DNA from: Phenylobacterium soli
GTDB taxonomy: Bacteria > Pseudomonadota > Alphaproteobacteria > Caulobacterales > Caulobacteraceae
DNA length: 64,000 bases
Assembly: GCF_003254475.1 (NCBI RefSeq)
Contig: NZ_QFYQ01000001.1
Coordinates: forward strand, 806,001-870,000
Reading direction: 5' to 3'
The notes under the pieces are model-generated. The model ran no database searches, was not told the origin of the DNA, and saw nothing but the letters and a program-made list of their open reading frames with translations. Both the position numbers and the translations under genes were made by a program. This document shows positions 8,774 to 17,306 of this stretch, one piece after another (the first letter of the stretch is position 1; each line of letters opens with the position of its first letter).

Positions 8774-10240
8774 ATGTCGCGTATCCGAGCCCTGATCTTC
8801 GTTGTCGCGCTTGTGGCGAGCGGCGCGGCTGCCCAGCCCGTCGGACCAGGCGCGCGCGCCGGGCCGCTGGGCGCGCAGGGCGTGGACTCATCCGCGGACA
8901 ATCTGACCGTACTGCGGAGCCTGGGGGCTGCCGAGCTTCGGGAACATCCTTCGGCGGGCGAAGCCGCGGGCGTGCTGCTCAAGCAGGATCCCACGGGCCG
9001 GATCGTCACGGTGCGCGTTCCGACCACCACGTCGAACGAGGTGGTGATCGATCCGCAGCTGATGAAGGACCTTCCGACCTTCACCAAACCCGAGCTGATC
9101 ACCCGCTTCCGGGAAGGCGAGCAGAGTTCGGCTCTGGCGGATTTCCTGACCAAGCTGGGCGCGACCTCGCAGACGATCGACCCGCGCAGCACCGACGTGA
9201 CGCTGGCCAACCTCAAGCCCCAATGGCGCGACCGCGCCAAGGTGGTCGGGTGGACGGGACCGGTGTGCGCCTACACACCGGACTGCCTCAAGGCCCGGAC
9301 CGATTTCGCCAACAGGGCCGAGCACGAGCTCTTCGACAGCGACGGCGGCTTGACGCGGATCCGCACCGACCCCGAGCGCCAGGACTTCATCGCCCTCAGC
9401 AAGGCCTTCGATGCGGCGTGCCTGCAGAAGGTGACGCCGGGCGGGGCCCCGCCGTTGCAGGACTTGGCGGTGATCTCCGGCGCCTACGGTCCCTACTGCA
9501 TGGCGGTCCATGTCGGCGGCGACAGGTTCCTGACCGCCCGTCATTGCTTCTTCGACCCGGCCACCGGCCAGCCCTGGCCGGAGGCGGCCAAGGCGACGGT
9601 CTCGCTCGTGGACCGCTCGGTCTCGGATGCGCCGGTGGCGCCCGCCGCCGTGCAACCCCTTCCTGCGCCCGCGAACCTCAGGTCGAGCCGGTCCGATATC
9701 CTGGTGATCGAGGCCCACGGCCTGCCCCAGGCAGTCCGCCTGCGCGCCGCCCCAGCCGTTGTGGCGCCGACGCAGCTTAGCGGGGTGATGGTCTCCGAGG
9801 CCCTGCTGGTGGGCTATTTCGTGCTGGCCGATGCGGAGCGGGCCATCCCGGGGCCCGGCGGGCACAGCGACCCGCCCGCCTGGACGGAGGCCCTGCGCAG
9901 CACCCGGAAGGTGGGCGCCGGCTATTGCAGGCTGTGGGACTACACGGCCGTGCGCGCTGACGGCTCCGCCTGCATCCAGCACAGCTGCCAGACCGAGAAG
10001 GGCTTCAGCGGCTCGCCGGTGTTCGTGCGCCGCGACGACGGCGTCTGGGCCGTCGCCGGAGTGCACGTGAACAATGCCGAGAACCCAGGGTCCCAGGAGT
10101 GCGGCGATTTTGTCGGGCGCGCCGGGACCGGCGTGCTGATGGAGCGCGGCGGTATCGCCGCCGCCGTCCCGGCGAGCCTAGCGGCGAGCTTGGCCAGCCC
10201 CGTCCGGCTGGCGCGGAACGGATCGGGGAGGGGAAGATGA
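8774..10240 (+). CDS. Secreted trypsin-like serine protease with N-terminal extension
   Basis: About 488 aa from the ATG at 8774, placed six bases after a G7 tract; ATG 8768 and GTG 8744 are alternatives. Signal peptide at residues 1-21 (ALIFVVALVASGAAA). The first 200 residues match no domain I know. A chymotrypsin-fold protease follows, with the triad readable as His257 (LTARHCF), Asp308 (SRSDILVIE) and Ser412 (GFSGSP), plus several Cys. Its stop overlaps the ATG of the next gene (ATGA), so the two are translationally coupled. Expected in the periplasm or outside the cell. Substrate unknown. Confidence 0.82.
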   Translation: MSRIRALIFVVALVASGAAAQPVGPGARAGPLGAQGVDSSADNLTVLRSLGAAELREHPSAGEAAGVLLKQDPTGRIVTVRVPTTTSNEVVIDPQLMKDLPTFTKPELITRFREGEQSSALADFLTKLGATSQTIDPRSTDVTLANLKPQWRDRAKVVGWTGPVCAYTPDCLKARTDFANRAEHELFDSDGGLTRIRTDPERQDFIALSKAFDAACLQKVTPGGAPPLQDLAVISGAYGPYCMAVHVGGDRFLTARHCFFDPATGQPWPEAAKATVSLVDRSVSDAPVAPAAVQPLPAPANLRSSRSDILVIEAHGLPQAVRLRAAPAVVAPTQLSGVMVSEALLVGYFVLADAERAIPGPGGHSDPPAWTEALRSTRKVGAGYCRLWDYTAVRADGSACIQHSCQTEKGFSGSPVFVRRDDGVWAVAGVHVNNAENPGSQECGDFVGRAGTGVLMERGGIAAAVPASLAASLASPVRLARNGSGRGR

Positions 10241-11478
10241 AGCGGAAGTTTGCGGCCCTGCTGGGCGCATCGGCTCTGGCCGTCTCGGGCGCGGCGCAGG
10301 CCGCCCCCAGGGACAACCTGGTGACGGTGGTGGACTTCACCTCCGACTGCGTCGGAGCGGACGCCGGGGACGGGGCCGAGTCGCTGGCCGGCAGCCTCCT
10401 GTCGCTGGTCATCGGCCCGGCCGTGGGCGCGGCGATCAAGGGGCTGGGCTCGGCGCTCGCGAACGCGGCCGCCCCGGACGAGGTGCATGTGGTCGGCCAG
10501 ACCGCCACCTACTTCTACGCGGTCGCCCTGCCGAGCGACGAGGCGAGCATCGTCCGCTACCGCAAGTGCGTGCGCTTCGCGAGCGGAGTGAAGGGCGGAG
10601 ATGGCGTCGCGCTGACGGGCAGGCCTGAAGATCCGGGCGGACCCAAGGGCGCCGCCTGGTTGCCGAGCGTCGGCTTCGCCAGGGCGCCGGGGATCTACAT
10701 GGAGGTGCGCCTCGAGGTCTCGCACGACCGCTCGGCGTTCCGCCTCGTCCCGGTGCAGGCCTATGTGGGCAAGCCGTTCACCGAAGGCGGCTTCCACGGC
10801 AAGGGCCGCGACCTGACGGTGACGATCAGCCTGCTGGAACCGTCGAAGGACGGAAACGGCGACGCGCTCGCCACGCGCAGCCTGTTGCTCAGCCGCGTGG
10901 CCAACGAAGCGCCCGTGGCGCCCGACCAGTTGGCCGCGCTCGCCACCGACTGGATTCCCATGCCGCCGCTCGCCGACGCGGCGAAATCGCGGCTCGCTGA
11001 CACCATCCAGCGCCGCAAGGACCGCGACGAACTCGAAAAGGCGGAGGCGAAGAAGAAGACCTCCGACGGGCAGCAAAGGCTCACGCGCCTGAAGGGCCTC
11101 ATCGCCAAGGACGACGCCTACCTGGCCCAGGCGACTCCGGTGACCTTCCGGGTGGACGTGCACGAGGTGCGCGACGGCAACAAGGTGATCGCCGGGATCG
11201 GCAAGTGGCTGTCCGACAATTCGGACAAGGTGGCCGCGCCCGTCACCGAGCGCCTCGATCCGGCGGAACGCAGGAAGACGGCCGCAGCCGACGCCACGCA
11301 GGCGGATTCCCTGCGCATCGCGGCGATCCAGGCGGTGGAGGACTGGCAGACAACGGAAGCCGATGCCAAGAGCACCGCGGGGCAGAAGCGGGTCAAGAAG
11401 ATCCAGGCTCAGGCGGCCTGCCGTGCGCTGCGCGACGCCGGTCACGACGATACGGTGTGCGCCGAGGTCGATGGCTGA
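10237..11478 (+). CDS. Secreted protein of unknown function, coupled to the protease
   Basis: 413 aa from the ATG at 10237 (strong site GGGGAGGGGA just upstream; overlaps the protease stop by 4 bases). Signal peptide MKRKFAALLGASALAVSGAAQA. A Gly/Ala-rich segment near residues 45-85 (SLLSLVIGPAVGAAIKGLG) could be a membrane-associating helix. The middle part alternates beta-strands (ATYFYAVALP, IYMEVRLEVS). The C-terminal third is a charged helix or coiled coil (KDRDELEKAEAKKKTSDGQQRL), ending with two Cys. No family recognised. Coupling suggests a substrate, inhibitor, chaperone or scaffold of the protease. Confidence 0.75.
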   Translation: MKRKFAALLGASALAVSGAAQAAPRDNLVTVVDFTSDCVGADAGDGAESLAGSLLSLVIGPAVGAAIKGLGSALANAAAPDEVHVVGQTATYFYAVALPSDEASIVRYRKCVRFASGVKGGDGVALTGRPEDPGGPKGAAWLPSVGFARAPGIYMEVRLEVSHDRSAFRLVPVQAYVGKPFTEGGFHGKGRDLTVTISLLEPSKDGNGDALATRSLLLSRVANEAPVAPDQLAALATDWIPMPPLADAAKSRLADTIQRRKDRDELEKAEAKKKTSDGQQRLTRLKGLIAKDDAYLAQATPVTFRVDVHEVRDGNKVIAGIGKWLSDNSDKVAAPVTERLDPAERRKTAAADATQADSLRIAAIQAVEDWQTTEADAKSTAGQKRVKKIQAQAACRALRDAGHDDTVCAEVDG

Positions 11479-11565
11479 CGGGCCGCAAAAAACCCAGCCC
11501 CCGCGGGCGGCCTTGTCACGCTTGGACGATCGGCGCTCAATCGGCGTGGACGAGCGAGGCGCGCG

Positions 11566-11988
11566 ATGAGCCACACGGGAAGCTGCTTCTGCGGCGCGGT
11601 CGAGATCGAGGTCACCGGATCGCCGGAGGCCATGGGCTATTGCCATTGCCGCTCGTGCCGCTCCTGGTCGGGCGGGCCGGTCAACGCCTTCAGCCTGTGG
11701 AAGCCCGAGAACGTCAGGGTCACCAAGGGCGCCGAGCACCTCAAGACCTACCAGAAGACCGAGCTCAGCCAGCGCCAGTACTGCGACGTCTGCGGCGGCC
11801 ACCTGATGACCAACCACCCGCCGCTCGGGCTCGTCGACGTCTTCGCCGCCACCATTCCGACCCTGGCCTTCGAGCCGGGCGTGCACGTCAACTACGCCGA
11901 GACCGTGCTGCCGATGCGCGACGGCCTGCCCAAGCTGAAGGACTTCCCGGCCGAGTTCGGCGGCTCGGGCGAGGCCATGGCCGAATAG
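11566..11988 (+). CDS. GFA-family zinc protein (glutathione-dependent formaldehyde-activating-like)
   Basis: 140 aa, the usual length of this fold. Zinc ligands appear in order: CFCGAVEIE near residue 7, CHCRSC near residue 26, and CDVCGG near residue 65. The family includes Gfa and many proteins of unknown substrate, so the formaldehyde role is not established here. GCGAGG lies upstream of the ATG. It is flanked by the protease pair and the convergent CPBP gene and looks like a single-gene unit. Confidence 0.88.
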   Translation: MSHTGSCFCGAVEIEVTGSPEAMGYCHCRSCRSWSGGPVNAFSLWKPENVRVTKGAEHLKTYQKTELSQRQYCDVCGGHLMTNHPPLGLVDVFAATIPTLAFEPGVHVNYAETVLPMRDGLPKLKDFPAEFGGSGEAMAE

Positions 11989-12004
11989 GGTGGGGGTCCA
12001 CCGC

Positions 12005-12940
12005 TCAGCGGACGCGGCGCCGTAGGTAAGCCTCGACCCCGACCACCAGCACCGCCACCGAGCCCGTCTGCAGCCCGAGCGACAGCCAGGGGGTCGGGCC
12101 GTGCTCCGGCACGGTCAGCACGATCGGCCGGGCCAGGAGGGCGATGCCGAGATTGTTGGCGAGGTGCGCGCCGCTGGTGAACTCCACGCCGCCGAGCCGC
12201 AGCACGACCCAGGCCCAGCCGGCGCCCATGGCGAAACGGGCGACGAGCGGCGCCGGCGCGAGGTCGCCGTGCGCCAGGGCGAAGACGGCGGCGTTCACCG
12301 CAATGACGATGGCGATCCGCCGGGTGAAGGCGGAGGTCTGCTGCAGCAGCCAGCCGCGGAACAGCGCCTCCTCCCCGAAGGCCGCCAGCCACAGGAAGGA
12401 GAGGGCCGCGGCGGCGTAGGCGAGGCGTTCTCCGAACGCTGCGCCGGGCGTCAGGATGGGGGCGATGCCGGGGGCGGGATCGGACAGGCCTTCGACCCAG
12501 ATCTCCAGCGCCACTACCGGCAGGAACACCGCCAGCCCAAGCAGGGCGTGGCTCCAGCGGAACCGGCGGGCGGCGGTGACGAAGGTGAGGATGCGGCGCC
12601 GCGCGAGGCCGGCGGCGACGGCGAGGAAGGCGAGGGCGGCGGCGATCGACGAGGAGCCCAGCAGCGCCAGCTCGAAGGTGTAGCTGCCGAGGGTGCGGCC
12701 CTTGCGGCCGCTGTCGCTGAGCAGCGCCAGGGCGTCGACCCAGCCCATGCCCTTGAGGGCGGCGAGGGCGCCCGCCCAGAGGCCGCTGACGAGCAGTCCC
12801 ACGAGCAGCGCGGCGATCCCGCCGGCCAGCAGGCCGAGGAACAGCGTCGCGGCGAGGGCTCCGGGCCGGCGCTCGCGCGGGCCCGCCATGCCGGCGAAGG
12901 CGCCGGCGGGGCCGGCCTCGGGTCTGGTCGCGTCCGTCAT
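12005..12940 (-). CDS. CPBP-family intramembrane metalloprotease (Abi/CAAX-like)
   Basis: 311 aa with about eight hydrophobic segments. The three CPBP motifs are present in order: FGEEALFRGWLL (EExxxR), FALAHGD (FxxxH) and HLANNLG (HxxxN). Members cleave substrates inside the membrane; bacterial substrates are mostly unknown, with roles in bacteriocin immunity or protein processing proposed for some. It begins 7 bases after the stop of a small membrane protein gene on the same strand, so the two form an operon. Confidence 0.9.
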   Translation of the reverse strand: MTDATRPEAGPAGAFAGMAGPRERRPGALAATLFLGLLAGGIAALLVGLLVSGLWAGALAALKGMGWVDALALLSDSGRKGRTLGSYTFELALLGSSSIAAALAFLAVAAGLARRRILTFVTAARRFRWSHALLGLAVFLPVVALEIWVEGLSDPAPGIAPILTPGAAFGERLAYAAAALSFLWLAAFGEEALFRGWLLQQTSAFTRRIAIVIAVNAAVFALAHGDLAPAPLVARFAMGAGWAWVVLRLGGVEFTSGAHLANNLGIALLARPIVLTVPEHGPTPWLSLGLQTGSVAVLVVGVEAYLRRRVR

Positions 12941-12947
12941 TCGGCGG

Positions 12948-13181
12948 TCATTGGGCGTTGCTGGCGATGGCGGCGGTCAGCAGGGGAATGGAGGCCACGG
13001 CGGCGATGTTGGCGCAGATCAGCAGCGCGGCGGCGACCGGGCGTCCCCGCTGCAGCATACGCAACGCCAACTCGGTAAAGAATCCGGTGATCGGTCCGAA
13101 AACGACCCACGGCGCCAGGCGCAGCGCGGTGCGGACCGCACCCCCCGGCGTGGACCGCTCGAACCGCGCGTGACGAGCCAT
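12948..13181 (-). CDS. Small membrane protein upstream of the CPBP protease
   Basis: 77 aa: a basic N-terminus (MARHARFERS), then two hydrophobic helices at about residues 24-42 and 50-72. No family recognised. It lies 7 bases upstream of the CPBP gene on the same strand. Its size and position would fit a partner or substrate of that protease, but nothing in the sequence proves it. The coding bias agrees with its neighbours. Confidence 0.6.
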   Translation of the reverse strand: MARHARFERSTPGGAVRTALRLAPWVVFGPITGFFTELALRMLQRGRPVAAALLICANIAAVASIPLLTAAIASNAQ

Positions 13182-13284
13182 GGCAGGGGTGCTCCAGAAT
13201 GGGACAATCGCCCTCTGGTCCAGCAGATCGCGCGCCAGTTCAGAGTTGCGCTGGAGCCCTTGCCGCCGGCGCGGCTCGCGGGTC

Positions 13285-13488
13285 TCAGACCCGAGCGCCC
13301 TTGAGCAGCTTCAGCGCCTGTTCCATGACCTGCTGGCCCCAGCTCGTCAGGTCGCTCCGGCGCAGCTGGTCCCGGGCCGCGTCCACCGCGGCCTCGCCGT
13401 GGCGGCGGCGCAGGTACTGAGCCTCCTCCAGCGCCTCACGGCGCAGGCGCTGACGGCGCCGGTAGAGGCGCAACGGGTTGAGGATCAT
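13285..13488 (-). CDS. Small basic helical protein, unknown function
   Basis: 67 aa, Arg-rich and mostly helical (LYRRRQRLRREALEEAQYLRRRHG, shown here in part: RRRQRL, EEAQYLRRRHGEAA) with a C-terminal helix SWGQQVMEQALKLLKGA. The body resembles short conserved proteins I associate with Caulobacterales, though I cannot name a family. It stands alone, divergent from folP across 144 bases. Confidence 0.55.
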   Translation of the reverse strand: MILNPLRLYRRRQRLRREALEEAQYLRRRHGEAAVDAARDQLRRSDLTSWGQQVMEQALKLLKGARV

Positions 13489-13632
13489 GCTACACCCCCG
13501 CGGCCGACCTACTGGCGCCGGCCGAAGTCGGTCCTTCCCCGAACTCGGTCGTGTCCTGAGCTCGGCAGGACCGGACCGAGCTCACCGAGCGACCTTCACT
13601 ATACCAAGACTTTGAAGCTATTGCGTCCTCAA

Positions 13633-14511
13633 ATGGCAGACCCGTCGCCCGCAACCTTTCCGTCCGGCGCGCTGATCGGCGCCCAGGATCGCCCCGCGGG
13701 GGTCCGTGTCATGGGCGTGGTCAACGTCACTCCCGACAGCTTCTCCGACGGCGGACGCTGGTCCGATCCGCAGGCCGCGCTCGCCCATGCGCGGGCCCTG
13801 ATCGCGGCCGGCGCCGACATCCTCGACATCGGCGGCGAGTCGACCCGGCCGGGCGCCGCGCCGGTCGCCGAGGCCGAGGAGATCGCCCGCGTCGTCCCCC
13901 TCATCGCCGCCCTCCGCGCGGAGAGCGGCATCGCCATCTCCGTCGATACCATGAAGCCGGCGGTCGCCCGGGCGGCGGTGGCGGCGGGCGCGACGATCTG
14001 GAACGACGTCAGCGCCCTCGCCCATGCGCCGGGCAGCCTGGCCACCGCCGCCCAGCTCGGCTGCGAGGTGGTGCTGATGCACATGAAGGGCGAGCCGGCG
14101 ACCATGCAGGCGGATCCCGTCTATGACGACGTCGCCGCCGAGGTGGCCGAGGCGCTGGCCGGGCGGGCCGAGGCCGCCATGGCCGCGGGCGTGGCGCGCG
14201 GCAAGATCTGGCTCGATCCGGGCATCGGCTTCGGCAAGCACATGATCCGTCACAACCTGCCGCTCCTGGCCCATCTCGACCGCATCGTGGCGCTGGGCTT
14301 TCCGGTGCTGCTGGGCGTCAGCCGCAAGAGCTTCATCGGCAGGCTCGATGGCGGGGCGGCGGCCGACGCCCGGCTCGGCGGCTCCATCGCCGGAGCCCTC
14401 TGGGGCGCCAAGGCCGGCGTCGCTGCGGTGCGCGTCCACGACGTGCGCGAGACGGTCCAGGCGCTGCGGGTCTGGCAGGCGATCGCGCAGGCGGGCGAGG
14501 GACAGGCATGA
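13633..14511 (+). CDS. folP: Dihydropteroate synthase
   Basis: 292 aa from the ATG at 13633; the open frame extends much further upstream, but that part is not FolP-like. Condenses 6-hydroxymethyl-dihydropterin diphosphate with p-aminobenzoate in folate synthesis. Signature motifs: VMGVVNVTPDSFSDGG, LDIGGESTRPGA, IWLDPGIGFGK and LGVSRKSFIG. The stop overlaps the thiD start by 4 bases, so this is the head of a three-gene translationally coupled chain. The usual neighbour folK is not visible. Confidence 0.96.
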   Translation: MADPSPATFPSGALIGAQDRPAGVRVMGVVNVTPDSFSDGGRWSDPQAALAHARALIAAGADILDIGGESTRPGAAPVAEAEEIARVVPLIAALRAESGIAISVDTMKPAVARAAVAAGATIWNDVSALAHAPGSLATAAQLGCEVVLMHMKGEPATMQADPVYDDVAAEVAEALAGRAEAAMAAGVARGKIWLDPGIGFGKHMIRHNLPLLAHLDRIVALGFPVLLGVSRKSFIGRLDGGAAADARLGGSIAGALWGAKAGVAAVRVHDVRETVQALRVWQAIAQAGEGQA

Positions 14512-15323
14512 CGACGGCGCCTGCGCACCGCGGACGGGTGCTGATCATCGCCGGCTCCGATTCCGGCGGCGGCGCCGGGATCCAGGCCGACATCAAGACC
14601 GTCACCGCGCTCGGCGGCTATGCGGCCACGGCGATCACCACCGTCACCGTGCAGAACACCCTCGGCGTCACCGGCGTGCATCCGATCCCGGCCGACGTCG
14701 TCGCCGCCCAGGCCGAGGCCGTGCTCTCCGACATCGGGGCCGACGCCCTCAAGACCGGCATGCTGGGCGACGTCGCCATGGTCGAGACCGTCGCCGCCCT
14801 GCTGGACGAGGCGCCCGGCGCGCCGGCGGTGGTCGATCCGGTGATGGTGGCCAAGGGCGGGGCGCCGCTGCTGGCCGACCGCGCGGTCGCTGCGGTGCGC
14901 GACCTGATGGTTCCGCGCGCGGCCCTGCTCACCCCCAACGCCCCGGAGGCGCAGGCCCTGACCGGGATCGCCGTGGAACGCCCCGACGATCAGCGCCGCG
15001 CCGCCGAGGCCCTGCTGGCCCTGGGCGCCAAGGCGGTGCTGATGAAGGGCGGCCATGTGGAGGGCGACCGGGTCGTCGACCTGCTCGTCACCCCGGCGGG
15101 CGAGACCGCCTTCGAGGCCGAGCGGATCATCACCCGACACACCCACGGCACCGGCTGCACCCTCGCCTCGGCCTGCGCCGCGGGCCTTGCCCAGGGACTG
15201 CCGCTCACCGAGGCCGTCGCCCGCGCCTGGGCCTATGTGCAGGAGGCCATCGCCCGCGCGCCCGGCTTGGGCGCCGGCCACGGCCCCCTCGACCACGCCT
15301 GGCCGCTAAGGGAGCGCCGATGA
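14508..15323 (+). CDS. thiD: Bifunctional hydroxymethylpyrimidine/phosphomethylpyrimidine kinase
   Basis: 271 aa ribokinase-fold enzyme. The N-terminus VLIIAGSDSGGGAGIQADIKT is diagnostic, followed by LLTPNAPEAQALTG and THGTGCTLASACAAGLA with the catalytic GTGC region. Phosphorylates HMP and HMP-P in thiamine synthesis. Overlaps folP upstream and the nucleotidyltransferase downstream by 4 bases each. With no leader of its own, a thiamine riboswitch directly before it is excluded. Confidence 0.96.
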   Translation: MTTAPAHRGRVLIIAGSDSGGGAGIQADIKTVTALGGYAATAITTVTVQNTLGVTGVHPIPADVVAAQAEAVLSDIGADALKTGMLGDVAMVETVAALLDEAPGAPAVVDPVMVAKGGAPLLADRAVAAVRDLMVPRAALLTPNAPEAQALTGIAVERPDDQRRAAEALLALGAKAVLMKGGHVEGDRVVDLLVTPAGETAFEAERIITRHTHGTGCTLASACAAGLAQGLPLTEAVARAWAYVQEAIARAPGLGAGHGPLDHAWPLRERR

Positions 15324-15892
15324 CCGACCTCCTCGAACGGCGGCTGGAAGATATCCTGCGGGCCTCGCCGTCTTTGATGCAGGTGCTGACGACCGCCCGT
15401 GACCTCGCCCTGCCGGACTGGATGATCTTCTCGGGCGCGATCTACCAGCGGGCGCTGAACCAGCTGACCGGCCGCGACCTCGACTACGGGATCAAGGACT
15501 ACGACCTTGGCTATTTCGACGCCTCCGACACCTCCTACGAGGCAGAGGACGTGGTGATCCGTAAGGTCGCTGCGGCCTTCGAGCCGCCGCTGCGCGAGAT
15601 GGTCGAGGTGCGCAACCAGGCGCGCGTGCACCTGTGGTTCGAGGGCAAGTTCGGCGAGCCCTACGCCCCGCTCACCTGCACCGCCGAGGCGCTCGGCCGC
15701 TTCGTCTCCCCGCTGTTCGCGGTCGGCGTGCGGCTGGAGACGGACGGGCGGCTGACCATCGCCGCGCCCTTCGGACTGGACGACATCTTCGCCCTGCGCC
15801 TGCGGCCCAACCCGGACCGACGGACCAACGGCTTCGCCCGCACCGCCGCCTCGGCCAAGGCCCGCTGGCCCGAACTTTCGGTCGAGCCTTGA
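15320..15892 (+). CDS. Nucleotidyltransferase-family protein (NTP_transf_6-like)
   Basis: 190 aa. Visible segments: WMIFSGAIYQRALNQLTGR, DYGIKDYDLGYFD with the acidic pair expected at the metal site, and FGLDDIFALRLRPNP near the C-terminus. This matches a family of uncharacterised bacterial nucleotidyltransferase-like proteins. Its ATG overlaps the thiD stop (ATGA). The link to folate/thiamine genes may be only transcriptional. No substrate can be proposed. Confidence 0.8.
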   Translation: MTDLLERRLEDILRASPSLMQVLTTARDLALPDWMIFSGAIYQRALNQLTGRDLDYGIKDYDLGYFDASDTSYEAEDVVIRKVAAAFEPPLREMVEVRNQARVHLWFEGKFGEPYAPLTCTAEALGRFVSPLFAVGVRLETDGRLTIAAPFGLDDIFALRLRPNPDRRTNGFARTAASAKARWPELSVEP

Positions 15893-15970
15893 TTGCAGTA
15901 ATTAGCCATTTAGCTAATTCACAATAGCTGCTAGACGCCCATCCAACTCCAAGAAAAGACGGCCCCTCCC

Positions 15971-16777
15971 ATGCGCCAGTGGACCATCGACGCCTTCGCC
16001 AGCGGCCCCTTCAAGGGCAACCCCGCCTGTGTGGTCGAGCCCCAGGCCGCTTGGCGCGACGCGGCCTGGATGCAGGCCCTCGCCGCCGAGAACAACCAGG
16101 CCGAGACCGCCTTCCTGCTGAAGACCGCCGACCCGGCGCGCTTTGGCCTGCGCTGGTTCACCCCCACCGTCGAGGTGCCGATCTGCGGCCACGCGACGCT
16201 GGCCTCCGCCCATGCCCTGTTCGCCGAACTCGGCGTGGCGGCGGAGGCCGTCACCTTCGACACCCAGTCCGGCCCGCTGATCGTCCGCCGGGACGGCGCG
16301 GGCTACGAGATGGACTTCCCCGCCCAGCCGCCCGCGCGCGTTGCGACGCCGACGGGCCTTTCGGCCGCGCTCGGGGTCGAGCCGGTGGAGGTCTGGGCGT
16401 CCAGCTACCTGATCGCCGTGCTCGCGGACGAGGCCGCCGTGCGGGGCCTGCGCCCCGACATCGCCGCCCTCGGCGCCGTCGTCTCGCCCGCCACTGCGCC
16501 CGGCAACATCGGCGTGGTCGCCCTGGCCGATGTGGGTCGTCCCTACGACGTGGTCGACCGCTTCTTCGCGCCGGGCTCCGGCATCCCTGAGGATCCTGCC
16601 ACCGGCTCGCTGCACTGCATCCTGGCGCCGCTCTACGCCGACAAGCTCGGCCGCGCGGGGGTGCGCTTCCACCAGGCCTATCCCGGCCGCGGCGGCGACC
16701 TCGACTGCGAGGCCCGCGGTGAGCGCGTCCTGCTGCGCGGCCGCGCCGTCACCGTCTTCGACGGCCAGCTCCGCTAG
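15971..16777 (+). CDS. PhzF-family isomerase/epimerase-like protein
   Basis: 268 aa. Typical PhzF opening ([16 protein letters not shown]), [16 protein letters not shown] segment ([13 protein letters not shown]), and C-terminal [15 protein letters not shown]. The conserved catalytic Glu is seen in NNQAETAFL. The family has a diaminopimelate-epimerase fold. Most members lie outside phenazine clusters and have unknown substrates; no phenazine gene is nearby. An AT-richer 78-base spacer separates it from the previous gene, and a terminator follows. Confidence 0.93.
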   Translation: MRQWTIDAFASGPFKGNPACVVEPQAAWRDAAWMQALAAENNQAETAFLLKTADPARFGLRWFTPTVEVPICGHATLASAHALFAELGVAAEAVTFDTQSGPLIVRRDGAGYEMDFPAQPPARVATPTGLSAALGVEPVEVWASSYLIAVLADEAAVRGLRPDIAALGAVVSPATAPGNIGVVALADVGRPYDVVDRFFAPGSGIPEDPATGSLHCILAPLYADKLGRAGVRFHQAYPGRGGDLDCEARGERVLLRGRAVTVFDGQLR

Positions 16778-16786
16778 CGCACAGAG

Positions 16787-16827
16787 AAACGCCCCCGGAT
16801 CGCCCAGCAGGCTCTCCGGGGGCGCTT
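16787..16827. terminator. Bidirectional hairpin terminator
   Basis: Arms at 16787-16799 and 16815-16827 pair over 13 bp with one mismatch (core CGCCCCCGGA / TCCGGGGGCG), 15-base loop. It lies between the convergent ends of the phzF-like gene and the 119-aa secreted protein gene. It has AAA on the left and TT on the right, as expected for a two-way terminator. Confidence 0.75.
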
Positions 16828-16847
16828 CGCCCGTCACGCTCCGGCGC

Positions 16848-17207
16848 TTACCAGTGGCGGTAGCGCGGCGCGTTGTAGGCGTAGCCGCTCGTCAGGCTGT
16901 CGACGCGGTCGACGACGTTCTCGAGGCGGCGCACTTCCCACGGCGAGGCCCGGCCGGTCTGGACGCGCCAGGCGAGGGGCTGGACGCTGCGCACCTGGGC
17001 GCGCAGGTCGCGGGCCTCGCCCCAGGAGATCGCGCCGTTGCGCGCGGCGTTGGTGATCTTCCAGTTGAGGCCGTCCACGTAGGACGTGGTCAGGCGATTG
17101 TCAGCATAGGCAGGACGCCAGGGCTGGGCGTTGGCAGTCGTCACAGCGGCGCCGCCAATAGCCAGGGTGGTCGCGGCCACGGCCGCAAGGGTCTTGAGCT
17201 TAGTCAT
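16848..17207 (-). CDS. Small secreted helical protein (paralogue 1)
   Basis: 119 aa with a signal peptide (TLAAVAATTLAIGGAAVTTANA). The mature part carries the segment LTTSYVDGLNWKITNAA, then GAISWGEAR and VQPLAWRVQTG. These are shared almost word for word with the protein encoded at 17307-17714, so the two are tandem duplicates. The helical spacing recalls widespread small periplasmic proteins with an 'xGxLxxxEAxxL' helix pair of unknown role. It ends in an aromatic tail (YNAPRYRHW). Confidence 0.75.
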   Translation of the reverse strand: MTKLKTLAAVAATTLAIGGAAVTTANAQPWRPAYADNRLTTSYVDGLNWKITNAARNGAISWGEARDLRAQVRSVQPLAWRVQTGRASPWEVRRLENVVDRVDSLTSGYAYNAPRYRHW

Positions 17208-17306
17208 TGGTCAGTTCCTCTGCTTCGGTGTCCCTCTGCTTTGGTTCTGTCCCGACACGGCCATCAGAACTCATCTGAGGCCGTATGGTTTCCTGCCGGG
17301 AGCCGT

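Noticed and set aside
14508..14511. Possible TPP riboswitch before thiD
   Set aside because: thiD overlaps folP by four bases, leaving no leader, and I see no THI-box-like sequence ahead of folP.
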